Source: Acidobacteriota bacterium | GTDB taxonomy: Bacteria; Acidobacteriota; Thermoanaerobaculia; Gp7-AA8 | DNA: 64,000 nt | Assembly (NCBI GenBank): GCA_021325515.1 | Contig: JAJPHC010000028.1 | Location: forward strand, 1-64,000 | Reading direction: 5' to 3' | Part shown: piece after piece, positions 33,690-41,126 of the stretch | How positions within the stretch are numbered: position 1 is the first letter of the stretch | How the letters are laid out: every line of letters starts with the position of its first letter | Program-made: the position numbers and the translations under genes | The notes under the pieces: generated by a model | Database searches by the model: none | The model's input: the letters and a program-made list of their open reading frames with translations, nothing else | Told to the model about the DNA's origin: nothing

Positions 33690-35114
33690 CTACGCAAACA
33701 AAGGCGGCGTCTTCCTGTGCTCGTTCGTCGCCGCCTGATAGTTCACGGCTGCGTTGAGCAATGCAATTTCGTTGGCAGGCGCCGCGATCAACTGGAGCGC
33801 CGTCGGGAGCCCGTGCTCGCCGAATCCGTTCGGCATCGAGATCGCCGGCGCGCCCGCGAGATTCATCCCCCCGATGAGCGACGGACCGCTGCTGACGTCC
33901 TTGTACGCTTCGTCGAAATTCTTTCCGATGGGATACGCAACCGTCGCGCGCGACGGCGCCGCGATGAGATCGGCCGCGTCGAACAGCGCGAGCAGTTCAC
34001 GCCGGATCTGCGTCCGGATCCGCTGCGCCCGGAGGTAATCGACAGCGGGCGTCGTGATCGCCTCGAAACCGCCGAGGCGATCGCTCGGGTCGCGCAGCAG
34101 CTTTGCCTTCCCGCTTCGGATCAGCTCCTCGAACGCGCTCGCCGCCTCGGCGTCCACGATCACGCCGACCGTCGCGCTGACCGGCAGGTCCGGCCACGGC
34201 AGATTCTCCACGATCGTGTGCCCCTGACTGCGGAGCACTTCGATCGAGCGGAAGAAGTTCTCGCGCACTTCCTTCTGCACGTGCTCGTGCGAACCTTTGA
34301 CGATGCCGATGCGCAGCTTGCGCGGATGATCGGCCATCATGCTGCTCGCGATGTACGTCGCGCGTCCGGATACGTAGACACCGATGGTCGTCGCATCGCG
34401 CTCGTCCTCGCCGGAGATCGCATGCAGAACGCTGTTGCAATCGGCGGCGGTGCGGCACATCGGTCCCAGCTTGTCGAGCGTCCATGCACATGCCATCGCG
34501 CCGTAGCGGCTCACGCGTCCGTACGTGGGGCGCAAGCCGGTGACGCCGGAGAACGCGCTCGGCGTGATGATCGAGCCCGAGGTCTCGCTGCCGATCGCGA
34601 AGGGGAGCAGCCCGGCTCCGACTGCAGCGCCGGGACCGCTCGAGGAGCCGCCGGACCAGAACTCGAGATTCCAGGGAGTCTTTCCCGGTCCGGTAAACGA
34701 CGCGTCGGCGTTGTTGTATCCAAAGGCACCTGCGAGCTCGACCATCGCCAGCTTGGCGCAGAGCACCGCGCCCGCTTCGGTCAACTTGTTGACTACCGTC
34801 GCGTCGTAGTCCAGGAGCTGATGACGGAACGGCTCGGCGCCCCAGGTCGTCGGAATGCCCTTGGTCGCGAGCAGATCCTTGACTCCATACGGAATGCCGA
34901 GGAGGGGCCGGTTCTGCGTTTTGCCGGCGGCGATGTCGGCGTCGGCGCGCTTCGCCTCCGCCTCCGCCCGTTCGCGCGTCACCGTAACGACGGCGTTCAG
35001 AGCCGGCCCATGTTTCTCCAGCCGGTCGAGGTAGAAGCGCGTCAGCTCGAGCGAGCTGACCTCCTTCTTGCGGAGCATCGCGCCGAGCTCGTCGATCGTG
35101 GCGTAGGGATTCAC
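33690..35114 (-). CDS. amidase signature enzyme
   Basis: A 474-residue hydrolase of the amidase signature family. The Ser-cisSer-Lys triad is visible: Lys in GIPYGVKDLLATKG near residue 79, cis-Ser in SGGSSSGPGAAVGAG near 152, and the nucleophile in AIGSETSGSIITPSAFSG near 176. The block GVTGLRPTYGRVSRYG is typical. There is no export signal. It lies 10 bases after a small Tat-signal protein, in an operon with a GrdB-like gene. The substrate is unknown; it is more like stand-alone amidases than GatA because of the altered T/S-S-G-S context and the absence of gatB and gatC. Confidence 0.9.
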   Translation of the reverse strand: MNPYATIDELGAMLRKKEVSSLELTRFYLDRLEKHGPALNAVVTVTRERAEAEAKRADADIAAGKTQNRPLLGIPYGVKDLLATKGIPTTWGAEPFRHQLLDYDATVVNKLTEAGAVLCAKLAMVELAGAFGYNNADASFTGPGKTPWNLEFWSGGSSSGPGAAVGAGLLPFAIGSETSGSIITPSAFSGVTGLRPTYGRVSRYGAMACAWTLDKLGPMCRTAADCNSVLHAISGEDERDATTIGVYVSGRATYIASSMMADHPRKLRIGIVKGSHEHVQKEVRENFFRSIEVLRSQGHTIVENLPWPDLPVSATVGVIVDAEAASAFEELIRSGKAKLLRDPSDRLGGFEAITTPAVDYLRAQRIRTQIRRELLALFDAADLIAAPSRATVAYPIGKNFDEAYKDVSSGPSLIGGMNLAGAPAISMPNGFGEHGLPTALQLIAAPANEIALLNAAVNYQAATNEHRKTPPLFA

Positions 35115-35124
35115 GGCCGCTCCT

Positions 35125-35391
35125 TCATCGCTTCGCCAGCGCCGAGAACGTCCAATCCGGTTCGTCGCCGTTCGCGAGTTTCACCGCGCGGAATTTCTCG
35201 AGCAGCGGCGCGGAATCTGCGAAATCCTTCCGGATCTTCTCCAGCTCCTCTGCGCTGAGGTGCTGTCCGAACTCCGCATTCACCAGCGCGGCTCCGGCAT
35301 CCGAAGGCTTCGTCTCCGCATGCGCCACCGGCGCGATCAAGGCCGCAGCGGCGCCCATGCTCTTCGCGAACTGCCGTCGTGTCGTCTTCAT
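35125..35391 (-). CDS. small Tat-signal protein
   Basis: An 88-residue protein with a twin-arginine signal (TTRRQFAKSMGAAAALIAPVAHA). The mature part (EFGQHLSAEELEKIRKDFADSAPLLEKFRAVKLANGDEPDW) is a short helical segment with no metal motif. ATG 35391 overlaps the stop of the GrdB-like gene by four bases. Small proteins of this kind sometimes accompany gluconate or other dehydrogenases as an exported subunit; here the neighbour is an amidase, so the role is unclear. Confidence 0.7.
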   Translation of the reverse strand: MKTTRRQFAKSMGAAAALIAPVAHAETKPSDAGAALVNAEFGQHLSAEELEKIRKDFADSAPLLEKFRAVKLANGDEPDWTFSALAKR

Positions 35392-36074
35392 CCGGCGATC
35401 GTCTTTCTCACGACGCGGCCGGGCGGCGTGTCGTGCATGAACATTTCGAGTGCGGCGCGGATCACGTTGTTCTGAAATGCGCGATTGCCGGCGCGCCCGA
35501 CGATGCGTCCGACCATCGAGCCTTCGAACGTCATCGCGCGCGGCGGACGCACGGACTCGGTGGCGGCAGGAGACGCGCTGAGGATCAGCGTCGGCACTCC
35601 GCGCGATTCGATCTCGCGCGCGAGATTCGCGATCGTCCGATGGCAGGTCTCCGGACATCCCGCCGTCAGCAGCACGAGGCGCGTGCGCGACCGCTCGATC
35701 TTGTCCGCGATGTCCGGAAACGTCGACTCGTACAGTTCCTTCAGCTTCGTCGTGAAGCCGTAGCTGTAGTGCTTGTCGTTGACCGCTCCGATGAATCCTT
35801 CCCGCGCGAGCTCCTGCAGCGACGCCAGCGGAAAGACGATGTTCGGATCGGTGTCCGCTTCGGAATGATCGTAATGGTGATGGGTGAGCCGGAACTGGCT
35901 GACGTCCGCATCGCCGGGAATGATGCGATACGTCGTGTCCCCCGGATCTTCTTCAGGAAACGGATCCTGATCCGGAAGATGCACGCCGGTCGCCGAGGCA
36001 ATCGTGACGACCGCGGAAACGAGGTCTTTGTCGTAGGGAGTGAAGGGAACGCATTTGCGGGCGATACTCAGCAA
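35388..36074 (-). CDS. GrdB-family (glycine/sarcosine/betaine reductase B-like) protein
   Basis: A 228-residue protein related to the selenoprotein B subunit of glycine/sarcosine/betaine and proline reductases. The shared core is VLLTAGCPETCHRTIANLAREIESRGVPTLILSAS, where the reductases have a selenocysteine-containing motif; here the motif is C-P-E-T-C, with no in-frame stop. The N-terminal FRLTHHHYDHSEADTDPNIVFPL block and the C-terminal NRAFQNNVIRAALEMF also fit. TTG 36074 is the start because a perfect AGGAGG lies five bases upstream. It begins an operon with the Tat protein and the amidase. The reaction is unknown. Confidence 0.75.
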   Translation of the reverse strand: MLSIARKCVPFTPYDKDLVSAVVTIASATGVHLPDQDPFPEEDPGDTTYRIIPGDADVSQFRLTHHHYDHSEADTDPNIVFPLASLQELAREGFIGAVNDKHYSYGFTTKLKELYESTFPDIADKIERSRTRLVLLTAGCPETCHRTIANLAREIESRGVPTLILSASPAATESVRPPRAMTFEGSMVGRIVGRAGNRAFQNNVIRAALEMFMHDTPPGRVVRKTIAG

Positions 36075-36092
36075 TGGGTCCTCCTTGGGAGG

Positions 36093-36185
36093 AAATTGAA
36101 ATTGAAAATTGAAAATTGAAAATGAATGGGTGAAGCGAAGGCCGTCGCTTTTCATTTTCAATTTTCAATTTTCAATTTTCAATTT
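36093..36185. repeat. family E palindrome (TTGAAAA tandem arms)
   Basis: The left arm is tandem AAATTGAA/AAAATTG units and the right arm tandem TTTTCAATTTTCAA, with an inner stem GCGAAGGCCGTCGC. It is strikingly AT-rich compared with its surroundings. It lies between the peroxiredoxin stop and the GrdB-like start, upstream of the AGGAGG. Confidence 0.88.
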
Positions 36186-36194
36186 CGGGAAACC

Positions 36195-36220
36195 GGCGGC
36201 CGCCCGTGGACGGCGGCCGC
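36195..36220 (-). terminator. hairpin after the peroxiredoxin gene
   Basis: On the minus strand GCGGCCGCC, loop of about seven bases, GGCGGCCGC. It begins eight bases after the peroxiredoxin stop. The run after it is CGGTTTCCC, a weak T-tract. Confidence 0.5.
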
Positions 36221-36227
36221 GAAGAAA

Positions 36228-36740
36228 TCAATCGAGCTCGCGCAGGACGTCGAGAAGCTGTGCGTTCTCGGGCGCCTCTGAGATGTCATGCACGTCGATG
36301 TAGCGGACGATGCCCTTCTTGTCGACGATGACGATCGCGCGTTCGCAGATCCCTTTGTCGTCCTTCCAGACGCCGTATTTCTTCGAGACTTCGCCCTTCG
36401 GATGAAAGTCAGCGAGAAGCGGATACTTCTCGATCCCTCCGAGCGATTTTGCAAACGCAACATGACTGGGAACACTGTCTACCGATATGCCCACGACCTG
36501 GGCGTCATACCGTTCAAAGTCGGCCATCTCGGCCTCATATCCCGGCATCTGAACCGTTCAAACAGGTGTCCAGTCGAGCGGGTAGAACACGAGGACTACG
36601 TTCTTCTTGCCACGGGCATCACTCAGCTTGAACTTCTCACCGCCACGGTGGCCCGGAAGCTCGAAGTCAGGAGCGGCGTCGCCGACTTTGAGCGTCTGGG
36701 TCCTGTCTGCGGTGGACGTTCTTCCAACGGTTACTGCCAT
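36228..36740 (-). CDS. selenocysteine-containing peroxiredoxin
   Basis: A 170-residue thioredoxin-fold peroxidase (AhpC/TSA, BCP-like) with an in-frame TGA at codon 61 (36558-36560). Reading through gives [12 protein letters not shown][14 protein letters not shown], so the TGA sits exactly at the peroxidatic cysteine of the F/W-T-P-V-C-T motif. Both halves are fully conserved in the family and in the same frame, so this is not a frameshift. A SECIS-like hairpin follows at 36512-36554. The only later Cys is in [18 protein letters not shown] 36740 has GGGAGG seven bases upstream. It should reduce peroxides using thioredoxin or glutaredoxin. Function depends on selAB/selC elsewhere in the genome, which are not visible here. 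Confidence 0.85.
36512..36554 (-). promoter_or_regulatory. candidate bacterial SECIS element
   Basis: Downstream of the UGA, GUUCAGA pairs with UUUGAAC (seven pairs including one G-U) and an apical GGCC/GGCC stem holds the five-base loop GAGAU, 28-32 bases after the UGA. Bacterial SECIS hairpins lie in this range within the coding region and carry a G in a small apical loop. Confidence 0.5.
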
Positions 36741-36816
36741 GGAAGTTCCTCCCTTTCGCAACATCGCAATCGCCGTGTCCACGACGGCCATCGCGGCGTC
36801 ATTCTATGACGTCGTT

Positions 36817-37113
36817 TCAGTGATGCGTCGATGTCTTCGTCACGGTGGTCGCAGTCCCGTCGCTCGATGTGCTCGTCGTACTTGTCGTGCTCGTCGTCTC
36901 GGTGTGCTGGGTCTCGGTCTTGATCTTCTCCCCGAGCCTGGCAGCCTCTTCCTTGAGCTTTTCCCCCGCGACCTTCGCCTGCGCCTTCGCTTCCGCTCCC
37001 GCCTTCTTCGCCTCAGGAGTCGGCGCCACCACCTTGTACGTATCCTGCCCGGTCTTCTCGACCTTGCACGCCGCAAGAGCCAGGACAATGCCCGCAATGA
37101 TCAGTCTCTTCAT
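36817..37113 (-). CDS. small lipoprotein with Ala/Lys coiled coil
   Basis: A 98-residue lipoprotein. Signal and lipobox: MKRLIIAGIVLALAAC. The mature chain has YKVVAPTPEAKKAGAEAKAQ and AGEKLKEEAARLGEKIKTE, a probable helix, followed by a Thr/Ser-rich tail (TTSTTSTTSTSS). ATG 37113 follows AGGAGG. It precedes the selenoprotein on the same strand. Function is unknown. Confidence 0.7.
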   Translation of the reverse strand: MKRLIIAGIVLALAACKVEKTGQDTYKVVAPTPEAKKAGAEAKAQAKVAGEKLKEEAARLGEKIKTETQHTETTSTTSTTSTSSDGTATTVTKTSTHH

Positions 37114-37131
37114 CGGAACCTCCTATGTTTC

Positions 37132-37240
37132 AGTGACGAGTGACGAGTGAAGAGTGACGAGTGAAGAGTGACGGGAGCGGGCGCACTCGTCACTCGTAAC
37201 TCACTCATCACTCATCACTCATCACTCGTCACTCGTCACT
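37132..37240. repeat. family D palindrome (GACGAGTGA tandem arms)
   Basis: The left arm is tandem GTGACGAGTGA/AGAGTGACGAG units and the right arm tandem CACTCGTCACTCATCACTC units, around a GGGAGCGGGCG centre. It lies in the divergent gap between the lipoprotein and hslO. Confidence 0.88.
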
Positions 37241-37304
37241 AAGCTAAGCAATTAGGATTCCTTCCGGAATGCTTCATGCCAATGCCACCGTTTAGGCCAT
37301 GACC

Positions 37305-38186
37305 ATGAGTGACCGTGACAGGCTGATCCAGGGGATGGCGGGCGGCGGAGACTTCCGCATTCTCGCGGCGCAGACGACGAACACCGTCGAGACTGCGCGG
37401 CAACTGCTCGACTTGTCTCCGGTGGCCGCTGACGCACTCGGCCGTGCGCTGACCGGCTCGCTGCTGCTTGCGCGGCTCCTCGACAAGGATGTGCGCAATC
37501 AATACGTGACGCTCCGATTCCAGGGCGACGGTCCGCTCGGAATCATCATCGCCGAGGGCAACATCACGGGCGGAGCGCGGGGCTTCGTCGGGAATCCGAT
37601 CCCGCAGGACGCCTCGCTCGACGTGCCTCGCGCGATCGGATCGGGCGTCCTCACCGTCGTGCGCGGCACACCGCCGGAAGGCAAGCCGTACACGTCGGCG
37701 ATCACGCTCGAAGGGAGCGGAGTGGCGCAGGAGCTGACGCGCTACCTCGCCAAGTCCGAGCAGATCGCTTCCGCGGTCCTCCTCGGCGTGCTCAATCGGC
37801 GCGAAGGCGTCGCCGCGGCCGGCGGCATCATCATCCAGGCGTTTCCGCACGCCACGGAAGAAGCGATCGCCGCAGTCGAATCGCGCATCAAAGAAGCGCC
37901 AGCGCTCTCGACCCTGCTGGAGAAGATGCCGATCGAAGATGTGGTCGCGCAGGTTCTGCACGGCATGGACTACAAGCAGATCGACTCCAGCTTCGATGTC
38001 CCGCTCAGCTACACCTGCACCTGCAGCGCGGAGCGCGCGCTCGCGCCGCTCGCCCTCTTTCCGCAGGAAGAGCTGCAGGAGATGATCCGGCAGGGCGGCT
38101 CGGACGTCGTCTGCCAGTTCTGCGGCCGGAAGTATTCGTTCTCGGCAGAAGATCTGCTGCCGCTGACGGCGAAGCACGATTCGTGA
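37305..38186 (+). CDS. hslO: redox-regulated chaperone Hsp33
   Basis: A 293-residue cytosolic chaperone activated by oxidation. The zinc-binding redox switch is at the C-terminus: YTCTCSAERAL (CxC) near residue 233 and VVCQFCGRKYSF (CxxC) near 268. The N-terminal chaperone domain includes TVETARQLLDLSPVAADALGRALTG and GARGFVGNP. ATG 37305 and the in-frame ATG 37299 are both possible; the first has AGG eight bases upstream. Confidence 0.96.
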   Translation: MSDRDRLIQGMAGGGDFRILAAQTTNTVETARQLLDLSPVAADALGRALTGSLLLARLLDKDVRNQYVTLRFQGDGPLGIIIAEGNITGGARGFVGNPIPQDASLDVPRAIGSGVLTVVRGTPPEGKPYTSAITLEGSGVAQELTRYLAKSEQIASAVLLGVLNRREGVAAAGGIIIQAFPHATEEAIAAVESRIKEAPALSTLLEKMPIEDVVAQVLHGMDYKQIDSSFDVPLSYTCTCSAERALAPLALFPQEELQEMIRQGGSDVVCQFCGRKYSFSAEDLLPLTAKHDS

Positions 38187-38192
38187 CGTTCA

Positions 38193-38303
38193 TCCTGAGC
38201 GCAGCGAAGGATCAACCAAAGCGCCGGGAGACTCATGCTTCAGGGACGGCGCCTGAAGAACGCGCAGCGCGGCGCCTTGGCTGACGCTTCGCTACGCTCA
38301 GCG
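38193..38303. repeat. family H palindrome (CCTGAGCGAAGCGAAGGATC type)
   Basis: CATCCTGAGCGCAGCGAAGG with ATCAACCAAAGCGCC on the left pairs with GGCGCCTTGGCTGACGCTTCG and CTACGCTCAGCG on the right. It fills the hslO-fabH gap. The same sequence occurs four times in tandem at 63230-63657. Confidence 0.85.
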
Positions 38304-38309
38304 TAAACT
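38281..38309 (+). promoter_or_regulatory. probable fabH promoter
   Basis: CTGACG (38281-38286) and TAAACT (38304-38309) are spaced 17 bases. The -10 ends eight bases before the fabH ATG, so the mRNA would start at or next to the start codon. The -35 is supplied by the family H repeat. Confidence 0.5.
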
Positions 38310-38317
38310 ACGCGCGC

Positions 38318-39373
38318 ATGCGCACAGTGATCACCGGGACCGGGATCGGCATCCCGAAGAACGTCGTCGTCAACGATGCACTCGCGAAGATCATGGATAC
38401 GTCCGACGAGTGGATCCGCACGCGCAGCGGCGTGGAGCAGAGGCGCTACGCCGATCCGGGTGAAGGCTCGGCCGAGCTCGGGATGAAAGCCGCGGAAGCC
38501 GCACTCGCGGCCGCGAAGCGGACCACCGCTGATATTGACGCGGTGATCTTCGCGACGATGACGCCGAACTATTACTTTCCCGGCAATGGCCCTGTGCTGC
38601 AGGCGAAGATGGGGTTCGGCGAGATCCCGACGTTCGACATCCGCCAGCAGTGCTCCGGCTTCGTCTACGGTCTCGATCTCGCGGACTCATTGATTCGCAG
38701 CGGCAAGTACAACCGCATCCTTCTCATCGGTGCGGATGTCCACACGCCGCTCATGCCGTGGCAGCTCGGCTGGGACATCGTCCTCGGGCTCGAGGAGCGC
38801 GAGATCACGCCGGAGGAATACGCGGTCAACACGAAGTATCGCGATCGGACGGTGTTGTTCGGCGATGGCGCGGGTGCGGTGGTGATCGAGCGCAGCGAGA
38901 ACGGCACGCGCGGCTTCGAAGCGTTCAAGCTGTTCACGAATGGCTCGAACATCGAAGCGCTCTACATGAAAGGCGGTACGGCGCAGCGCCCCTGGGTTCG
39001 CAGCGAACAGGTCGACGAGGGCTATCTGATTCCTGTGATGGAAGGGCGCCAGGTGTTCAAGGAAGCCGTGTCGCGCATGCCCGAATCCGTTCGTGCGGTG
39101 TGCAAGGAGGCGGGAGTCGAAGTCGAGCAGATCGACGTGCTGCTGATTCACCAGGCGAATCTGCGAATCGTCGAAGGAGTCGCCAAACAGCTCGGAATGC
39201 CGCCGGAGAAAGTGCCGCACAACATCGAGAAGTATGCGAACACGACCGCCGGCACGCTGCCGATCCTCTTCCACGAGTGCCTCGCCGACGGCCGGATCAA
39301 GCCCGGCATGCTCGTCTGCTTCACCGCGCTCGGCTCCGGATTGCACTGGGGCGCCGCGCTCTACCGCGTGTAG
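38318..39373 (+). CDS. fabH: 3-oxoacyl-ACP synthase III
   Basis: A 351-residue KAS III that condenses acetyl-CoA (or another starter) with malonyl-ACP to begin fatty acid synthesis. The Cys-His-Asn triad is visible: QQCSGFVYGLDLA near residue 112, LLIHQANLRIVEG near 277 and IEKYANTTAGTLPI near 308. The start MRTVITGTGIGIPKNVVVND is typical. The insert MPWQLGWDIVLGLEEREITPEEY near residue 145 is longer than in E. coli FabH and may shape starter-unit choice. Confidence 0.95.
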   Translation: MRTVITGTGIGIPKNVVVNDALAKIMDTSDEWIRTRSGVEQRRYADPGEGSAELGMKAAEAALAAAKRTTADIDAVIFATMTPNYYFPGNGPVLQAKMGFGEIPTFDIRQQCSGFVYGLDLADSLIRSGKYNRILLIGADVHTPLMPWQLGWDIVLGLEEREITPEEYAVNTKYRDRTVLFGDGAGAVVIERSENGTRGFEAFKLFTNGSNIEALYMKGGTAQRPWVRSEQVDEGYLIPVMEGRQVFKEAVSRMPESVRAVCKEAGVEVEQIDVLLIHQANLRIVEGVAKQLGMPPEKVPHNIEKYANTTAGTLPILFHECLADGRIKPGMLVCFTALGSGLHWGAALYRV

Positions 39374-39375
39374 CG

Positions 39376-39481
39376 TGGAGCGCGGACGTCTCGTCCGCAG
39401 CCGTCGGGCGTCCCGCCCGATGGCCTCTCATCGTGACCGGGCGGGACGCCCGTTCACTGCGGGCGGGACGCCCGCGCTCCG
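39376..39481. repeat. family G palindrome cluster after fabH
   Basis: GGAGCGCGGACG/CGTCCGC, CGTCGGGCG/CGCCCGATGG and two copies of CGGGCGGGACGCCCG form several nested stems, closed by GCGCTCC. It lies between convergent genes and encodes the last residues (GARASRPQ) of the membrane protein on the opposite strand. Confidence 0.8.
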
Positions 39482-39936
39482 TCTTCGTCCTTCAGATACC
39501 GCTCCATCAGCCGCGCGTTCTCGTCCATCGCGCGCAGCTCGATCCAATAGGCGCGCGCGAACATCACCAGCGTCGTGAACGCCATCACGTCGTGCAGCCA
39601 GCGCGGCGTCTTGCCGAGCCGCACGCCGCCGCCCATGATGAACGTGATCATGATCGCGGTCAGCGCCCACATCGCCGCGGGAAAGACGCGCGACTTGAAT
39701 GCCTTCGTCTGCTGCACCGCCGCGGTGTCCTGATTCGACTTCTCCTTGATCTCTTTTCCGGTGCCGATGAAGAAGAACATCGTCATCGATTGTGAAAAGA
39801 GGCCGACGAAGGTCGTAGCCATCGCGAGAAAGATGTGTTGCGAGACGTGCAGCGGGTTGGCGAGAAAGCCGGCGATCATCGTCGCGATCAATCCGGCGAT
39901 CGTCAGAAGGGTCGTCATCAGCAGAAACGCGGCCAT
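39454..39936 (-). CDS. four-helix membrane protein of unknown function
   Basis: A protein of about 160 residues with four hydrophobic segments (LLMTTLLTIAGLIATMIAGFL, HIFLAMATTFVGLFSQSMTM, AAMWALTAIMITFIMGGG, WLHDVMAFTTLVMFARAYW). His residues in LHVSQHIF and WLHDVM could bind heme or a metal, but no known motif is present. ATG 39936 is preferred over GTG 39945, because a -10-like TAGCAT lies nine bases upstream of it. The C-terminal residues come from a repeat. Confidence 0.6.
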   Translation of the reverse strand: MAAFLLMTTLLTIAGLIATMIAGFLANPLHVSQHIFLAMATTFVGLFSQSMTMFFFIGTGKEIKEKSNQDTAAVQQTKAFKSRVFPAAMWALTAIMITFIMGGGVRLGKTPRWLHDVMAFTTLVMFARAYWIELRAMDENARLMERYLKDEDGARASRPQ

Positions 39937-39945
39937 GGGCGCCAC

Positions 39946-39955
39946 ATGCTAGACT
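39946..39955. promoter_or_regulatory. overlapping bidirectional -10 element
   Basis: ATGCTAGACT reads TAGACT on the plus strand (39950-39955), preceded by TGC, eight bases before the purM GTG. On the minus strand the same stretch reads TAGCAT (39951-39946), nine bases before ATG 39936. One symmetrical element therefore appears to serve both genes. Confidence 0.45.
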
Positions 39956-39963
39956 CCGCCGCC

Positions 39964-41028
39964 GTGAGCGACAAGACGAGTTATCGCGATTCCGGCGTCG
40001 ACATCGACGCGCAGGACGAAGCCCTGCGCGAAGTTCGCCGGATCGCGCGAGGCACCTTTACCCCCAATGTCATTTCCGACATCGGGCTCTTCGGCGGCCT
40101 TTTCCGGGCCGATTTCGAAGGGATCACGAAGCCGGTGCTCGTCTCCTCCACCGATGGCGTCGGAACGAAGCTCCGCGTCGCTCAGGCGATGCGGATTCAC
40201 GACACCGTCGGCTACGACCTCGTGTCGCACTGCGTGAACGACATCCTCGTGCAGGGCGCAAAGCCGCTCTTCTTCCTCGACTATTTCGCGACCGGCAAGC
40301 TCCGGCCATCCGTCATGACGGATGTGATCCGCGGAATGGCGCGCGCCTGCAGCGAGAATCAGTGCGCGCTGATCGGCGGCGAAACGGCGGAAATGCCGGG
40401 CTTTTACGGCGACGACGACTACGACATCGCCGGCTTCATCGTCGGCGTCGTCGACGAGACGCTCCTCCTCGACGGCAAGCAGGTCCAGGAAGGCGACGTC
40501 CTCATCGGCCTTCCCTCGGCCGGACTGCACACGAACGGTTACTCGCTTGCGCGCCGCGTGCTGATCGACAAGATGGGCCACGACTTCCAGACCGTGCTGC
40601 CGGAGATCGGCAAGATCGGCGAGGCGCTGCTCGCGCCGCATATCTCCTACCTTCGCCCGCTGATGCCGCTCGTCGAGAAGCGCGCTCTTCATGCGATGGC
40701 GCACATCACAGGCGGCGGCCTCACCGACAACGTGCCGCGAATTCTCCCCGACTCGCTCGATGCGCACATCAAGCTCGGCTCGTGGCCGGTGCTGCCGATC
40801 TTCAAGATGATCTTCGACGGCGGCAACGTCGCGGCCGCCGAGATGCTGCGCGTGTTCAACATGGGCATCGGAATGGTGCTGGTGATCGGCCGGGAACATG
40901 TGGACACGGTCACGAAGCACCTCACGCAGATCGGCGAGAAGTTCTTCTTCATCGGCAACATCGTGCGCGGCTCGGGCAAGGTCGTCTACGACGCGCCTCC
41001 CACGGGCTTCGCATCGTGGATCGAATGA
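39964..41028 (+). CDS. purM: phosphoribosylformylglycinamidine cyclo-ligase
   Basis: A 354-residue AIR synthetase, step five of purine synthesis. SYRDSGVDIDAQDEAL is the family start, VSSTDGVGTKLRVAQ holds the ATP-binding DGVGTK, and CVNDILVQGAKPLFFLDYFA, GGETAEMPGFY, GLHTNGYSLAR and HITGGGLTDNVPRIL are conserved blocks. GTG 39964 matches the normal start; ATG 39946 would overlap the -10 box. The downstream purN gene is separated by a family C palindrome. Confidence 0.97.
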   Translation: MSDKTSYRDSGVDIDAQDEALREVRRIARGTFTPNVISDIGLFGGLFRADFEGITKPVLVSSTDGVGTKLRVAQAMRIHDTVGYDLVSHCVNDILVQGAKPLFFLDYFATGKLRPSVMTDVIRGMARACSENQCALIGGETAEMPGFYGDDDYDIAGFIVGVVDETLLLDGKQVQEGDVLIGLPSAGLHTNGYSLARRVLIDKMGHDFQTVLPEIGKIGEALLAPHISYLRPLMPLVEKRALHAMAHITGGGLTDNVPRILPDSLDAHIKLGSWPVLPIFKMIFDGGNVAAAEMLRVFNMGIGMVLVIGREHVDTVTKHLTQIGEKFFFIGNIVRGSGKVVYDAPPTGFASWIE

Positions 41029-41031
41029 GGG

Positions 41032-41126
41032 AAGTGCTGAGTGCCGAGTACCGAGTACTGAGTGAGCACTGAGCAATGTCCGGCGAAGATTCCAACTCAG
41101 CACTCAGCACTCAGGACCCAGCACTG
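41032..41126. repeat. family C palindrome between purM and purN
   Basis: The left arm repeats GTGCTGAGTGCCGAGTACCGAGTACTGAGTG and the right arm repeats CTCAGCACTCAGCACTCAGG in shorter units. The purN start codon (41076) is in its loop, and its right arm is translated as SALSTQDPALT. Confidence 0.85.

Noticed and set aside
36076-36161. N-terminal extension of the GrdB-like protein (KSDGLRFTHSFSIFNF)
   Set aside because: It is a translation of the AT-rich palindrome; AGGAGG five bases before TTG 36074 fixes the start.
36228-36791. Peroxiredoxin as a nonsense-mutated pseudogene
   Set aside because: The TGA is in frame, falls exactly on the catalytic Cys codon and both halves are fully conserved; selenocysteine explains it better than decay.
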